From positions 42,456,492 to 42,520,491 of the forward strand of contig NC_079203.1 of NCBI RefSeq assembly GCF_026745355.1: a stretch of DNA of 64,000 nucleotides. Reading direction: 5' to 3'. This stretch comes from Beta vulgaris subsp. vulgaris (Eukaryota; Streptophyta; Magnoliopsida; Caryophyllales; Amaranthaceae). Below are positions 34,541 through 45,265 of the stretch, piece by piece. The stretch's first letter is position 1. Each line of letters begins with the position of its first letter. The notes below the pieces were generated by a model that was not told the origin of the DNA, did not search any database, and worked only from the letters and a program-made list of their open reading frames with translations. The translations under genes were made by a program, and so were the position numbers.

Positions 34541-34965
34541 CTAATGTAGTTCAGCGCTTAACTAATATACTCCAGCGCTTAACTAATATACTTTAGCGTT
34601 TAACTAATATACTCCAGCGACTAACTAATACTCCCTCTGTTTTTTTTATCTTTCTCACTTAGAATCTTGACACTATTCATGCATAGAGAGAATCTTCTCA
34701 AATGTTCTCAATTTATAAGAAAAAACATAGTCATGTGGGGTCTTGTTTGATTCGTCTCAATTAGTACTTTATTAAAATTCAATCGTTATAATTTTTACTA
34801 ATATATAATGAAAGATATTTAAGTTTTAAAACGTGCATTGGCAAACGTGCAAAGTCAAAGTAGGAATGATAAAAAAAAACAGAGGGAGTATACTCCAACG
34901 CTTAACTAATTCATCCAGAATCAATTTAAGGCTATCATAACTAATAGGTACGAGCGCTTAACTAA
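34541..34965. repeat. 22-bp minisatellite split by a Stowaway
   Basis: The unit ACTCCAGCGCTTAACTAATAT occurs about four times at 34548-34630, continues after the MITE at 34889-34915 (ACTCCAACGCTTAACTAATTC), and once more near 34950. Confidence 0.75.
34631..34888. mobile_element. Stowaway-type MITE in the minisatellite
   Basis: 258 bp, ends CTCCCTCTGTTTTTTTTATC and the inverted AACAGAGGGAG, TA on both sides (34629-34630, 34889-34890), and core GTGGGGTCTTGTTTGATTCG. Confidence 0.9.
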
Positions 34966-35011
34966 TTCTATTGTTGGTCTGATGCACGCGCGTGATGTCA
35001 GCATGACATCA

Positions 35012-35047
35012 GCGGTCTTACGTTAACACTAACGTGAGACCGTCTTT
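35012..35047. repeat. Hairpin GACCGTCT family, right copy
   Basis: GCGGTCTTACGTTAACACTAACGTGAGACCGTC is a near-palindrome matching the copy at 33811-33857. Confidence 0.7.
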
Positions 35048-35240
35048 CAAAAAAGGGGTTATGGAGATGTAATACATAGGTTTTAGGTATTAACCCCAAA
35101 TATACCAACTAAACTAACTTCCATAAACCTTTTATAACTATTCATAGGCTGTCAATTTAAAATAGTCCAAATTTCACCCAAGTTATCTCACGAGTCATGA
35201 ACCGTTTCAATTACAGAATTATCAAAGAAAATAATCAAAA

Positions 35241-35245
35241 GCGGG

Positions 35246-35288
<43 letters not shown>

Positions 35289-35313
35289 GCGTGTTCGATC
35301 CACGCTCACCGCA
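35241..35313 (+). tRNA. tRNA-Phe (anticodon GAA)
   Basis: A 73-nt cloverleaf: GCGGGGA acceptor strand, D arm TAGCTCAGTTGGGAGAGC, anticodon arm CAGACTGAAGATCTG with GAA at 35274-35276, variable loop, T arm GCGTGTTCGATCCACGC and TCACCGCA. It agrees with plant nuclear tRNA-Phe as I remember it, including the G5-A68 mismatch. A-box and B-box are intact, and a T run follows at once. It should be functional. Confidence 0.97.
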
Positions 35314-35314
35314 C

Positions 35315-35328
35315 TTTTTATTTTTTTT
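35315..35328 (+). terminator. RNA polymerase III terminator of tRNA-Phe
   Basis: TTTTT begins 2 nt after the tRNA and is followed by a second run of eight T. Confidence 0.85.
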
Positions 35329-35360
35329 ATTCTCTTTTTTATATGCAACTTATTATTACC

Positions 35361-35632
35361 TCTATACTAATATATTAAAAGGTGTTCTTAAACAAGGAAC
35401 GACGCCATGTGAGATGTGACACTCTCCTTAAGGGCACTCAATGTAGTTCACATACAACCAAAAAAGAAAAAAAGAAATTGCATAGTATAGGGGGTTCGAT
35501 TCCGTGACTTGAAGTTTATAAACTAAAGTTTTAAACATTAGATCAAGTAATATTTTACTTTTATCATCTCAAAGTATAATATTAATAAATAAATTTTTTT
35601 GACACGGGAATAGCCCTGTCCTAATAACTAGT
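35361..35632 (+). mobile_element. Short non-autonomous Helitron (copy 1)
   Basis: The 5' end TCTATACTAATATATTAAAA and the 3' hairpin GACACGGGAATAGCCCTGTC followed by CTAATAACTAGT then T match the Helitron plan. Related to the copy at 6452-6673. The base before TC is C and not the usual A. Confidence 0.7.
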
Positions 35633-36425
35633 TTTTAATCATAACTAGTTAAGAGAGTTTGTTATTACATTGTAAAGAAAATATTTTTTTATGATTGTAA
35701 AGGATGTTAGAAGACAAAGTCTAACCGTAAGTCCGTAAGGGAAGTCTTTAGATTTTCTACATGGTACTAAGAATATGTTATATGTCTTCTGTCCTTTGCA
35801 ATAATATCGAGTATCATATTTAAGCAAACTACTCTCCTAACCATATGTTTAATCCTCTAAATGTCAAGCAAAAAGAGTAACACTCTAACTGATCCTAATG
35901 ATTTGTAGAAAAAACTGCTTCAATAGTAGTATGAGTATGAAATTTTGGTTTATAAGAATCATGATTTGGATTAATGAAAATTATTTAGATTGCATTGAAC
36001 GAACATAAGTTTTAAAAATCGGACTTTGTTTTACTTTATGTCGAGAATATTTTAGTCTATTCGATTTACACTTTGATGACTACTACTAAACATATTAATG
36101 TGTTTGGTTGAAAGGAAAGTGTTCTTCAGTAAAACTATTTCTCTGATTTTCCTCTATCTAGTTTGGACCAGATCAAGGAGGAGAAAATATGTTGAACTTT
36201 GTCTTTCAAGGGTGGAAAATTACTTTTGTAATGAGGCAAGGGAAGCCACACTTTCCCTCACTGTATCAAATGATAAACAACACAAACAAAGAAAAATAGG
36301 TTCAAAGGAGAGTTACTTTTTTACAACCGGACAAATAAAAATCAATCTAGAATTGAATTTTCCTCTCGAAAATGGTTTATGGAAAGCCACTTTCTATTAG
36401 AAATATTTTCCGTCTGACCAAATAC

Positions 36426-36723
36426 TAGGGGTATAAATGATGCGGGTCGAGTTTGAGTTTGAGCTAGCTCGACTAGACTAGACTTGTTAGCATTTCGAGT
36501 CGAATCGAGTTCACTCAAGTCGAATTTTGACTGAGTAGACTTCGAGTAGTTTGCAATTATCTCATGTTAAAAGCAACCCTAAGGTAGAAATTAAAAATGC
36601 TAAATTTAGGTATTTTGCTATTGATAATTGGCCATTCGAGCTTATCACGAGTTTTGAAGTCTAATATTGAGTTGCTTAACTCGATTCGCCAACATCTCGA
36701 GTACTAATCGAGCTCACTCAAGT
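36426..36723 (+). mobile_element. hAT-4 element, truncated by the duplication breakpoint
   Basis: Starts TAGGGGTATAAATGATG after CCAAATAC, identical to the full copy at 37821, but breaks off at the duplication junction so its right end is missing. Confidence 0.85.
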
Positions 36724-38118
36724 TCTCTTTTTTATATGCAACTTATTATTACCTCTATACTAATATATTAAAAGGTGTTCTTAAACAAGGAACGACGCCA
36801 TGTGAGATGTGACACTCTCCTTAAGGGCACTCAATGTAGTTCACATACAACCAAAAAAGAAAAAAAGAAATTGCATAGTATAGGGGGTTCGATTCCGTGA
36901 CTTGAAGTTTATAAACTAAAGTTTTAAACATTAGATCAAGTAATATTTTACTTTTATCATCTCAAAGTATAATATTAATAAATAAATTTTTTTGACACGG
37001 GAATAGCCCTGTCCTAATAACTAGTTTTTAATCATAACTAGTTAAGAGAGTTTGTTATTACATTGTAAAGAAAATATTTTTTTATGATTGTAAAGGATGT
37101 TAGAAGACAAAGTCTAACCGTAAGTCCGTAAGGGAAGTCTTTAGATTTTCTACATGGTACTAAGAATGATGTTATATGTCTTCTGTCCTTTGCAATAATA
37201 TCGAGTATCATATTTAAGCAAACTACTCTCCTAACCATATGTTTAATCCTCTAAATGTCAAGCAAAAAGAGTAACACTCTAACTGATCCTAATGATATTG
37301 TAGAAAAAACTGCTTCAATAGTAGTATGAGTATGAAATTTTGGTTTATAAGAATCATGATTTGGATTAATGAAAATTATTTAGATTGCATTGAACGAACA
37401 TAAGTTTTAAAAATCGGACTTTGTTTTACTTTATGTCGAGAATATTTTAGTCTATTCGATTTACACTTTGATGACTACATACTAAACATATTAATGTGTT
37501 TGGTTGAAAGGAAAGTGTTCTTCAGTAAAACTATTTCTCTGATTTTCCTCTATCTAGTTTGGACCAGATCAAGGAGGAGAAAATATGTTGAACTTTGTCT
37601 TTCAAGGGTGGAAAATTACTTTTGTAATGAGGCAAGGGAAGCCACACTTTCCCTCACTGTATCAAATGATAAACAACACAAACAAAGAAAAATAGGTTCA
37701 AAGGAGAGTTACTTTTTACAACCGGACAAATAAAAATCAATCTAGAATTGAATTTTCCTCTCGAAAATGGTTTATGGAAAGCCACTTTCTATTAGAAATA
37801 TTTTCCGTCTGACCAAATACTAGGGGTATAAATGATGCGGGTCGAGTTTGAGTTTGAGCTAGCTCGACTAGACTAGACTTGTTAGCATTTCGAGTCGAGT
37901 CGAGTTCACTCAAGTCGAATTTTGACTGAGTAGACTTCGAGTAGTTTGCAATTATCTCATGTTAAAAGCAACCCTAAGGTAGAAATTAAAAATGCTAAAT
38001 TTAGGTATTTTGCTATTGATAATTGGCCATTCGAGCTTATCACGAGTTTTGAAGTCTAATATTGAGTTGCTTAACTCGATTCGCCAACATCTCGAGTACT
38101 AATCGAGCTCACTCAAGT
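36724..38118. repeat. Tandem segmental duplication, copy 2
   Basis: Second copy of the 1.39-kb unit. After its end the sequence continues (CTAATCAAGCTC) into the rest of the hAT-4 element, showing that this copy holds the original right flank. The junction at 36720-36727 shares TTCT with both parent ends. Confidence 0.95.
36754..37025 (+). mobile_element. Short non-autonomous Helitron (copy 2)
   Basis: Same as 35361-35632, duplicated with the segment and not by its own transposition. Confidence 0.7.
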
Positions 38119-38208
38119 TCTAATCAAGCTCACTAGAGTCGAACTTGAGCAGAATTTTGACCGAGTCTATATCAAATTACAAATCATGTTGTCTCATTTA
38201 CACTCCTA
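37821..38208 (+). mobile_element. Non-autonomous hAT-like element (hAT-4), complete
   Basis: Ends TAGGGGTATAAATGA (37821) and TCATTTACACTCCTA (to 38208) are imperfect inverted copies; flanks CCAAATAC (37813-37820) and CCAAACAC (38209-38216) are an 8-bp duplication with one mismatch. The interior is an array of GAGTCGAG / CTCGAGT / ACTCAAGT words. No transposase. Confidence 0.88.
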
Positions 38209-38646
38209 CCAAACACCTAAATTATCTAAATTCTAAAAAATCAATAAAAGGCAACTTATGTAGTAGGTTTTGGGAACTTTTGTCTTATGTTTTCTTAGGC
38301 CATTATATTATGTTGGATTCATCATGTTCCAATTCATTCTTCAAGCAAGGCCCAATTCCACTGTCATTGATTTCCAGAAACCCCAAAAAAAAACATCCAG
38401 AACAATCCAGAAAACTCTCTCTCCATATTCTTTCATGGTCACTTCCTTTCTCTCTCTACCTGTAAGAAGGCAGAGCAAAGCCAATTAACGACGCTTCAGG
38501 GAGGAGAAAAAACAAAGCCTTTGCCAAATTATCAATTTATACCAGGTTAGGGTTTTAAGGTTTCCATTTTAGTGTTCTTGCACAATTATTGAACTTTCAA
38601 TTTCTTTTCCTTTCCTTGTAGTTTGTGGAGTGATTTAGCTAGAACA

Positions 38647-38691
38647 ATGTGCATTGTGTCGTTCACCAAAAAAAAAAAATGTGCATTGTGT
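38647..38691 (+). mobile_element. Ultra-short poly(A) retroinsertion with 13-bp TSD
   Basis: ATGTGCATTGTGT at 38647-38659 and 38679-38691 encloses only CGTTCACC and 11 A residues. Confidence 0.8.
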
Positions 38692-39619
38692 TAATTTTTG
38701 ATTTGAATGTTCAATCGTTTAGTATGATAGTTTGAATTATTTAAAGTTGCAGCTTGCTGATTAATTGAAACCTGAACTGAAACTGAAATCCCAATGTTTA
38801 ACTTGAAAATATTTTGGTTACTATTAAGCAAATTGAAAATCTTGCTGAATTTTTGCTATTTGTTAATTTGACGTGCTATTAAAAACTTGATGAATTATGC
38901 ACATTGGTCAGTCTACTGTCTGATAAAGAATTAGCTGATTCTGTACAATATCGAAGCCATTCGATAATTCGATCGTTTTTGAACGTTTTGAGATTTAGGT
39001 ATTGAAATTGATTGTTTATGTATAAGAGTATTACTTTGAAGTATGAGAATCTGAAGATTCTTTTTATTTATTTTGACGTGGCTTGAAGTAAGAGAGACTG
39101 CTATTAGGAATTTAGGATAAAAAAATTTTGTGCTTATGTTCGCAATTCGTGCTGTGGTTGTTACCCCGATTATTCATCTTGATTGGTGGGAAACATAGCC
39201 AGGGTGGATTATTCAAAGTTGTGGTATGATTGAAACTTGATCTGGAACTAGATTGCAAATATTCACTTAAAAATTTGAGATGGTTGGATGGTACATTGTT
39301 TCTAGCTCGTTTCTTGTCAGCCAGACAACAAACATGAAGATTTTTGTAAATGAGCTTGTTGGCTGTTAATTTCTGATAAGTGACAAGTATAAGAGATAAA
39401 CCCGTAACCTCGTGTTGTGATTAGCAAGCAAAGAGAACACAACTCTTCAAAATAATCTGTAATTTGGGAAATGTACGCATTAAATTATCAAACTTAGCTG
39501 CTTATGAAATCGAACATGTTTTCAGTAGTAGTAGGGTTTCGTTTTTTTTTTCTATCGTATAATTGCCAACTGAGTTTACACAGTGCGTTATAAACAGAAG
39601 AAAAGGAGCAGATACAATA

Positions 39620-40287
39620 ATGTTTGGGGTAGTATTTCCTAACCGAAGTTTTCCACTTGACATTTCTACCTTTGCCCAAATAGACACGATGCACTGGGTC
39701 CTTGATATGAATCACTTTGTGGGTAAGTGTTTCTCTTCTTCCCTTCAGCCCTTTGCTGTTTTTGTATATATATATATGCTTAACCAGAGCTCCAGCTCAT
39801 TTGTTATACCACAATGGCAGGAGAAGCATATGATCAAATCAAAGAAATGTGCATATTTTTGCTCAACAACTTCACCCTTCCAGCAGACAAAGCCCTAGCA
39901 GTTTATGTACAGTCCCCAGGGTCGCCTTTTGTGTATTGTGGTGCTGTCACTGTATCCCGCCCTTCTGCTGTTCTCTCTCTTCTCTGGCCGGAGCCTGGAA
40001 CTCAAGGTCATTTTCAGATTACAGCTGACTCTGCTCCTCTTTCTGCTAAGATCGGGGTTTCAGTCCAGGACCTATCGTCCCTCCAATCTCTTGATATTGC
40101 TGCAGACAAGAAGATCGAGCACACGGCGCTGAAAGTTGGGGAGAATCTCTTTAATTTCATGCAGTCCTTTTGTGGTGTGGATGGTAGCAAATTGATCGTG
40201 CCCATGGATATCTTGGACAGATGGTTCAAGAAATTTCAGGAGCGTGCTAAGCGTGATCCTGATTACTTGAAGGGTTTTACCTTGTAG
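39620..40287 (+). CDS. Hikeshi-like protein (OPI10 family)
   Basis: Two coding exons, 39620-39722 and 39821-40287, with a GT-AG intron, encode 189 residues, close to the family length of about 200. The N-terminus MFGVVFPNRSFPLDISTFAQ and the segments HWVLDMNHFVG, LALAVYVQSPGSPF-like FVYCGAVTVSRPSAV, LSAKIGVSVQDLSSL and a C-terminal DILDRWFKKFQERAKRDP match the Hikeshi fold: an N-terminal hydrophobic-pocket beta domain and a short C-terminal helical part. Hikeshi carries HSP70 into the nucleus during heat stress by binding FG-nucleoporins; the plant protein is called HIKESHI-LIKE1 in Arabidopsis. A non-coding leader exon near 38460-38545, followed by a GTTAGGG donor, is likely. A rearranged partial copy lies at 49190-49860. 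Confidence 0.93.
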
Positions 40288-40479
40288 CCAAGTAAGCCAA
40301 CTGAAGTATTGAGGTACTGCTGTAGATTTGGAGTGAGTTATATAGTAGTATAAGTTCTTGGTTTGTTGTATTTTCTTGTGTTTTAATTGTAGAAACTTTT
40401 GATCGTGAATTGGAATTATAGTTATTCCGGATATCCAGAATTCTGTCACATTTAATGTTGTACATTAATGAAAAGGGTG

Positions 40480-42420
40480 GTTTGGGTAGTCACCTCCTGA
40501 TAGTATTGCTACGCAGGGAAGAAACTTACATCTAATTGCCTAAGAATGTGAGGATATATTTAGTTCTCATCCAATATGTAGTTTATTTTGATGGCAAGTA
40601 TAATATATGGAACGCTACTGATGTAGTGCAAATATGAGGGTGTCATGGATCTAGTAGTTGGAGCTTCATTTATCTCTCTCTAGTAATTTTAGTATCCACT
40701 TGAAAAAATCAAGGGAGTTTTGTAGGATGGTGCTCTTGGTTTACTTGATACTACAGGAGGGTGTTCCCATCCTTTTGACTGTTGTGATGCGCGCATCTGA
40801 TCCTACCTTTTTCGTTTGTTCAGTTTTACTTTTTTTTCAATTACTTTCTGTCACCTGTTTTGTGTGCTAAAGAAGTTTTTGTTAACTTGGCTACATTATA
40901 CCGAGTTCATACTGTCGGAGCCAGGCCTCGACGGGTATTAGACATGTTTTAGTTGTCAGATACTCTGATCCTCCAGACGGGGCTTGGGGGATGGGGATTG
41001 TTGATAATTACGCCTTTTGAGTTGTTAATGGCTCAATATTTAGAGTGTCGCCAGGATGTGAATGGTATTTTACCCCCTTTTGTCCCCTGTTGGAGGGATT
41101 GAGCGAAAATTTTGCAGCCCTTTTTCGGAAAAAGATGCTTTATGTGCAGCGCTTTTTTCAGGAGGCATTAATTATAATCTTGTGAAAGCCTGCCTTATAA
41201 ACCTTGTTCAAGTTATAGTAAGAAAGAGTGGAGGGCCTTCATGTCACTCAGGATCAAACTTTGTGTTTTTGTACCGAACTGGATAAAGTATGGCTGCGGT
41301 TTTCCCCTCATGCGAGGGTTAAATTATTTGTTGAGGAACCCGTGATTGACAAGGGCTTGGAGGAAACCCAATCAGTGGGTTATGGTCACATCTTCATGAC
41401 GAGAGGTGTAAATTGGACTTGTAAAAACCTTTTGATGCTGGTGGATGTCGGAGTCTCTGGGAAACGGCTGTTCGACCAATATGTGGGGGGAAAGGCTCAA
41501 GCAGGTTTTCCCTGCTAAATAATTACATGCAGGATTGGTGCTCTAGATACTTGTGCAGGGTAAATTTCCCTCGGCAATTTTGGCTCGAAAGAGTGTAGCA
41601 TAAATATTTGAATGCTCGCTCAGGTGGCACTCGCTTATGAACTAATCCCCCAAACAGCTCGATCTTCAAGAGGTGCCTGGCATCAGTTCTGCAGGTACCC
41701 TCTTACAGGTGAAACATGCTATTGCTGATTTGTTTTCTTCATCTTTCAAAGTTAACAAATGCCCTGTTTTCCCCCTATAATGTATCTTCTGTTATTATTT
41801 CAATGTTACCTATATATATATTTTCTCTCTCATATAACTGTTACTTGTGTTTGAAAAACATATCTGCATTTTTTGGTTTCCTCCAATTGCTACTCGCCTA
41901 CTCCTATACACGGAGGTCATATAATTCCTTATATCATTATATTGTAGCCGGTGGGAGTTCCTAGGGATGTTATCGTTGAGGTTAAACACTGTTGCCTTGC
42001 TCGTCCATAAAGGAGGGATTTCAAGTGGGGGGTAATGGCTTACTATGGCGTCTCATTTGAGTTCTTCCGTCCATCCAGATAAGTTTTTTTTGTTCTAATG
42101 TTGCTTATTTTCTAATTCAACACAACTTCAGTGATTGAGTTGTAAATCTGTTCCCTATTCAAATGAATTTGTCTTATTTAAACTTATCTAAACTTGTCAT
42201 AGTTATTAATTTTAACTTATTGGAAAAATGTATTTGAACTTCTCTTACATCATAATCAAAAAATAAGTTGAACAGGAAAGCTGCAAGATATTTTTGGATT
42301 GAATAGCATTTTGGATTTCGAATTAACATTTTCAATCCACTTTGTAATTATAGTTTCGTTTTGAAGATGTAATATATATATACAAAATTAGATACACACA
42401 TATACATGTATATAGGAAAT
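40480..42420. other. No recognisable gene; GC-richer segment 40890-41700
   Basis: The 3' flank of the Hikeshi-like gene is followed by about 0.8 kb that is less AT-rich than its surroundings and has ORFs of 70-96 codons on the plus strand (for example 41062-41286, 41228-41518) but no continuous frame and no recognised domain. It could be an old pseudogene or a decayed element. Confidence 0.4.
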
Positions 42421-42424
42421 AGGG

Positions 42425-42490
42425 TTGGCTCAACTACTCAAGTGGTGAGATTTCCCATCTTTCCTAGCAAAGTCTAAGGTTCAATTTCTA
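42425..42490 (+). mobile_element. Weak SINE-like sequence
   Basis: CTCAAGTGGTGAGA and, 40 nt further, AAGGTTCAATTTCTA resemble A- and B-boxes of a tRNA-derived SINE. Ends are not defined. Confidence 0.3.
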
Positions 42491-42640
42491 CTCCAAATAT
42501 TTGTTTGGGATTCAAAAGGGAGGGGGTTGGGGTGTATATCTACTTGAAATATATACATTTTCCTTGAACTTCTCTTATTTTAATATTTCAAGCAAGTATA
42601 TGAATAAGGAAAAATTAAAACCCCCACTTTTTGGCTCACT

Positions 42641-42945
42641 GTCGCCGGCCCATCAGAGCCCGACCACCCTCCCGCTGTTCACCGCAACACCAACCCCCTG
42701 TCTCCTTCCCCCTCTCCCCAAGCAACTCTCTCTCTCTCTTCCCCTTCCAAGGTCTAGTGCTGCACCACCACCTGCAACCACTCTCTGCCTCCCTGTCGCC
42801 GGCTCGTCGGAGCTCGCCCAACCAACATCCCGCTGGCCACTGCAGCATCACCCCTTGCCTGCTCCTTTTCTCGTGTCCCTTCTTCTCGCTCTCCCCACGC
42901 AATTCTCTCTCTTCCACTGCCTATGGTCTGCTGCTGAACCACCAT
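42641..42945 (+). repeat. CT-rich tandem duplication, ~154-bp unit
   Basis: CTGTCGCCGGCYCRTCRGAGC occurs at 42641 and again at 42794, and the following CACTGCAGCA.../CTCTCTCTTCC/GGTCTRSTGCTG blocks repeat in the same order. ORFs on both strands here are translations of a CT-rich repeat. Confidence 0.75.
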
Positions 42946-43404
42946 TATGAAGCCCCATGCGGCCACCAGAAAACCCCTCCCTCGCCTTTGAAACACCCTC
43001 CCTTTCCCCGCCACCTCCTCCCCTGACCAAGAAAACTCCTCCCCGCCCCTGAAACCCTTCTAAAGCCAGTAAAAGAAAAAAAAAAATACCACTTAAACAG
43101 GTAACAAGTCCACTTGGACCGTTTTTGTGAAGCACTCCCCATAGTTGGGAATGGTGTGGAATAATCGAAAGTTGAGATCTTTTATGGAAGGGGAGCTATA
43201 GTTGGAGCCGCTCTTGTCAATTTTTCCTATGAATATTTCAAGGAAACTATTGTTGTTTTATCTACGTGAAAGTATTGTATTAAAGTATTGTATTTGATTC
43301 AAGTAGGAAATATAACATAAATCTTAAATATAATAATTATGTACCATCGCTCTAATATAATTTATAAATTCACATTTGAAAATTATAATTTTCGTAATAT
43401 AATA

Positions 43405-43823
43405 ACTACTCCTCCAGTTTCTCTTTGATGTTCCTAGGTTGACTTTATATGAGTCTAAATAAAATAGCAGCTAGGAATATTCGGAAAAGGATTTAAGGGT
43501 GTTGTATTATGCTTTAAATCAAAATCAATAGTTTGCTTTGCATACTTGTTAATGCACAAATTTGAGGTAGTTGTATTATGCTTTAAATCAAAATCAATAG
43601 TTTGCTTTGCATGCTTGTTAACGCACAAAATTGGCGATTGATATCTTTAAATATTTATCAGTAACAATATATAGGAAGTTCATATTTTGAAAAAATAATT
43701 GAGGATAACATTTCACATAGTAACATATATTTTTATATATTAATAAAAAAATAATTTCAATGTGAATTATGTACATAGTGTAAAAGTCAAATTGTTGCAG
43801 GTGTAAGAGAGAGAGAGGAAGTA
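43405..43823. mobile_element. Decayed Stowaway-like relic with 69-bp internal duplication
   Basis: Left ACTCCTCCAGTTTCTCTTTGA and right AGAGAGGAAGTAA resemble MITE ends. Inside, a 69-70 bp segment beginning GTTGTATTATGCTTTAAATC (43501) is repeated at 43570 with few changes. Confidence 0.45.
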
Positions 43824-45265
43824 ATTTATAATCTGTAATTAATTACCTACCCTTTAAAAAACAATAATCTAGCTTTTAGTGTGATTTTTTTTTTTTTTTA
43901 GCACTTGTATAAAAGATTTAGATTAGTTTTTATCAGAACTTCAAGTGAAAATGCTAAAGTTTTATTTCAGTGACTTGTTAGTTTATTTGGATTGGGTCTC
44001 GCCAATGATATGGGCTACAAGCAAGCTCAGTGAAAGTCTGTTGGTTAAGTAAATGAACAAGCTCAAATAGAAATTCTAATCTTGTTGGTAAAGGAGTCAA
44101 ATATAAACATTTTTTTTTGAGGGGAAAATATAAACATTTTCGTGTTTAACTCGTAAATAACTCGTCTAGTACTTGCAGTACTAATTATTTAAAAGAAAAT
44201 TACTCCTTGTTTGGATTTTTAATTTGATTCCGAACAAGTAAACCAATAAGTCACTATGCAAATATTAGTTTGCTCACGAATTGGTTGATGGTTGTTTTTT
44301 GAGAAGACATTTGCACTTTATGGCATTCAAGGCTATAACTTTATCTGTATTGCTACATTTTGGCTCTTAGCTATTCATGTGCTATAAGTGGCTAATTAAA
44401 ATCGTTGCTTGATTTTTGAAAAACATTCAGTTGCAAAATTTGTTTATTTAACCAAGCACATTTACGACTTCTTTGAAGTGAGGCTTGAGTTGGAACGTAA
44501 ATGAGATATCATGAGTCGAGTTTGAACAAGTGCAAAAATGCTCACAAACTCACCAAATTAGAAAGATCGTTCTAGCTCAAGCCATGTTTAAACACTTAGA
44601 ATCCTTATCAAAGTTAATCCAAACACGCGAAAAGCCTAAAACTTGGTTAGAATTGACTCATTTGCAGCCTTATTCACTCTCGTACTCACCAGTTACTTTA
44701 TAATCTAGAGACTTACTTCTAAATATTTAGTTAATTTTTTAGGATGACATCAATGAGGTGAACAGTCTGCTCCATGACTGTTATAGCAAAAAAAGAGGGG
44801 ATGTTGATAAGCTTCAAGTAAGATTTAATTTCCTTGAATTTTGCGAGCGCTAACTTTGGATCGGAGCAAGTAAATTAAGTGTTGTTGACTTCGATTTACA
44901 TCACAGCAATGAAGTTTAAGGTAGGTGGGAGGAGGAGAGGAAGTGGGATTAAGTGAGTAATTAATATATGTACGTTGCCTGTTTTTTCAGATAAAAAAAG
45001 GCAGAGCTGGAAATGCTATTCTATGATTCCTTAAAATTCGCAAGTATGAGCATGAATGTGAGCTGTACTAGAATAAAAAACAATAATCAGTCAACAGAAC
45101 TTCTCAATTGTGAATGTGAGCATGTGCATTTGTTCAGGCAGAGCACTAAGTCGGCATCTTCAGGCGAGGTGGCGATATTAGCAAGTTGAGCTTTGTATGA
45201 GTTCTAATAAAGAAATTTAGAGAAATTTAGAGAGATTGAGTGAGTGTAAGATTAGGGTGCTACTA
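43824..45265. other. Upstream region of the NLR gene, no gene seen
   Basis: AT-rich sequence without a supported ORF, apart from the small retroinsertion at 44099-44140. The last ~100 bp should hold the NLR leader. Confidence 0.5.
44099..44140 (-). mobile_element. Ultra-short poly(A) retroinsertion with 15-bp TSD
   Basis: AAATATAAACATTTT at 44099-44113 and 44126-44140 encloses TTTTTGAGGGGA, which on the minus strand is TCCCCTCAAAAA, the same tail as the insertion at 15230-15280. Confidence 0.7.

Larger units (their letters stand above)
35331..36723. repeat. Tandem segmental duplication, copy 1 (1393 bp)
   Basis: The sequence from TCTCTTTTTTATATGCAACT (35331) to the end of this copy is repeated immediately downstream with an offset of 1393 bp. 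By eye only about five differences are seen: four 1-bp indels and one substitution (GTCGAATCGAG versus GTCGAGTCGAG). It carries a Helitron and the left part of a hAT-4 element. Confidence 0.95.

Noticed and set aside
36098..36400. 100-codon ORF, repeated as a 79-codon ORF at 37494, as a duplicated gene
   Set aside because: A 1-bp indel between nearly identical copies changes the C-terminus. The ORF overlaps no recognised domain and lies between a Helitron and a hAT element.
40890..41700. Possible gene between Hikeshi-like and NLR genes
   Set aside because: Higher GC and several ORFs, but no continuous frame, splice structure or recognised motif. Left as unexplained sequence.
42501..43142. 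Pro/Ser-rich and Gly/Glu-rich ORFs on both strands
   Set aside because: They come from a CT-rich tandem duplication, and all frames of it are open by composition.
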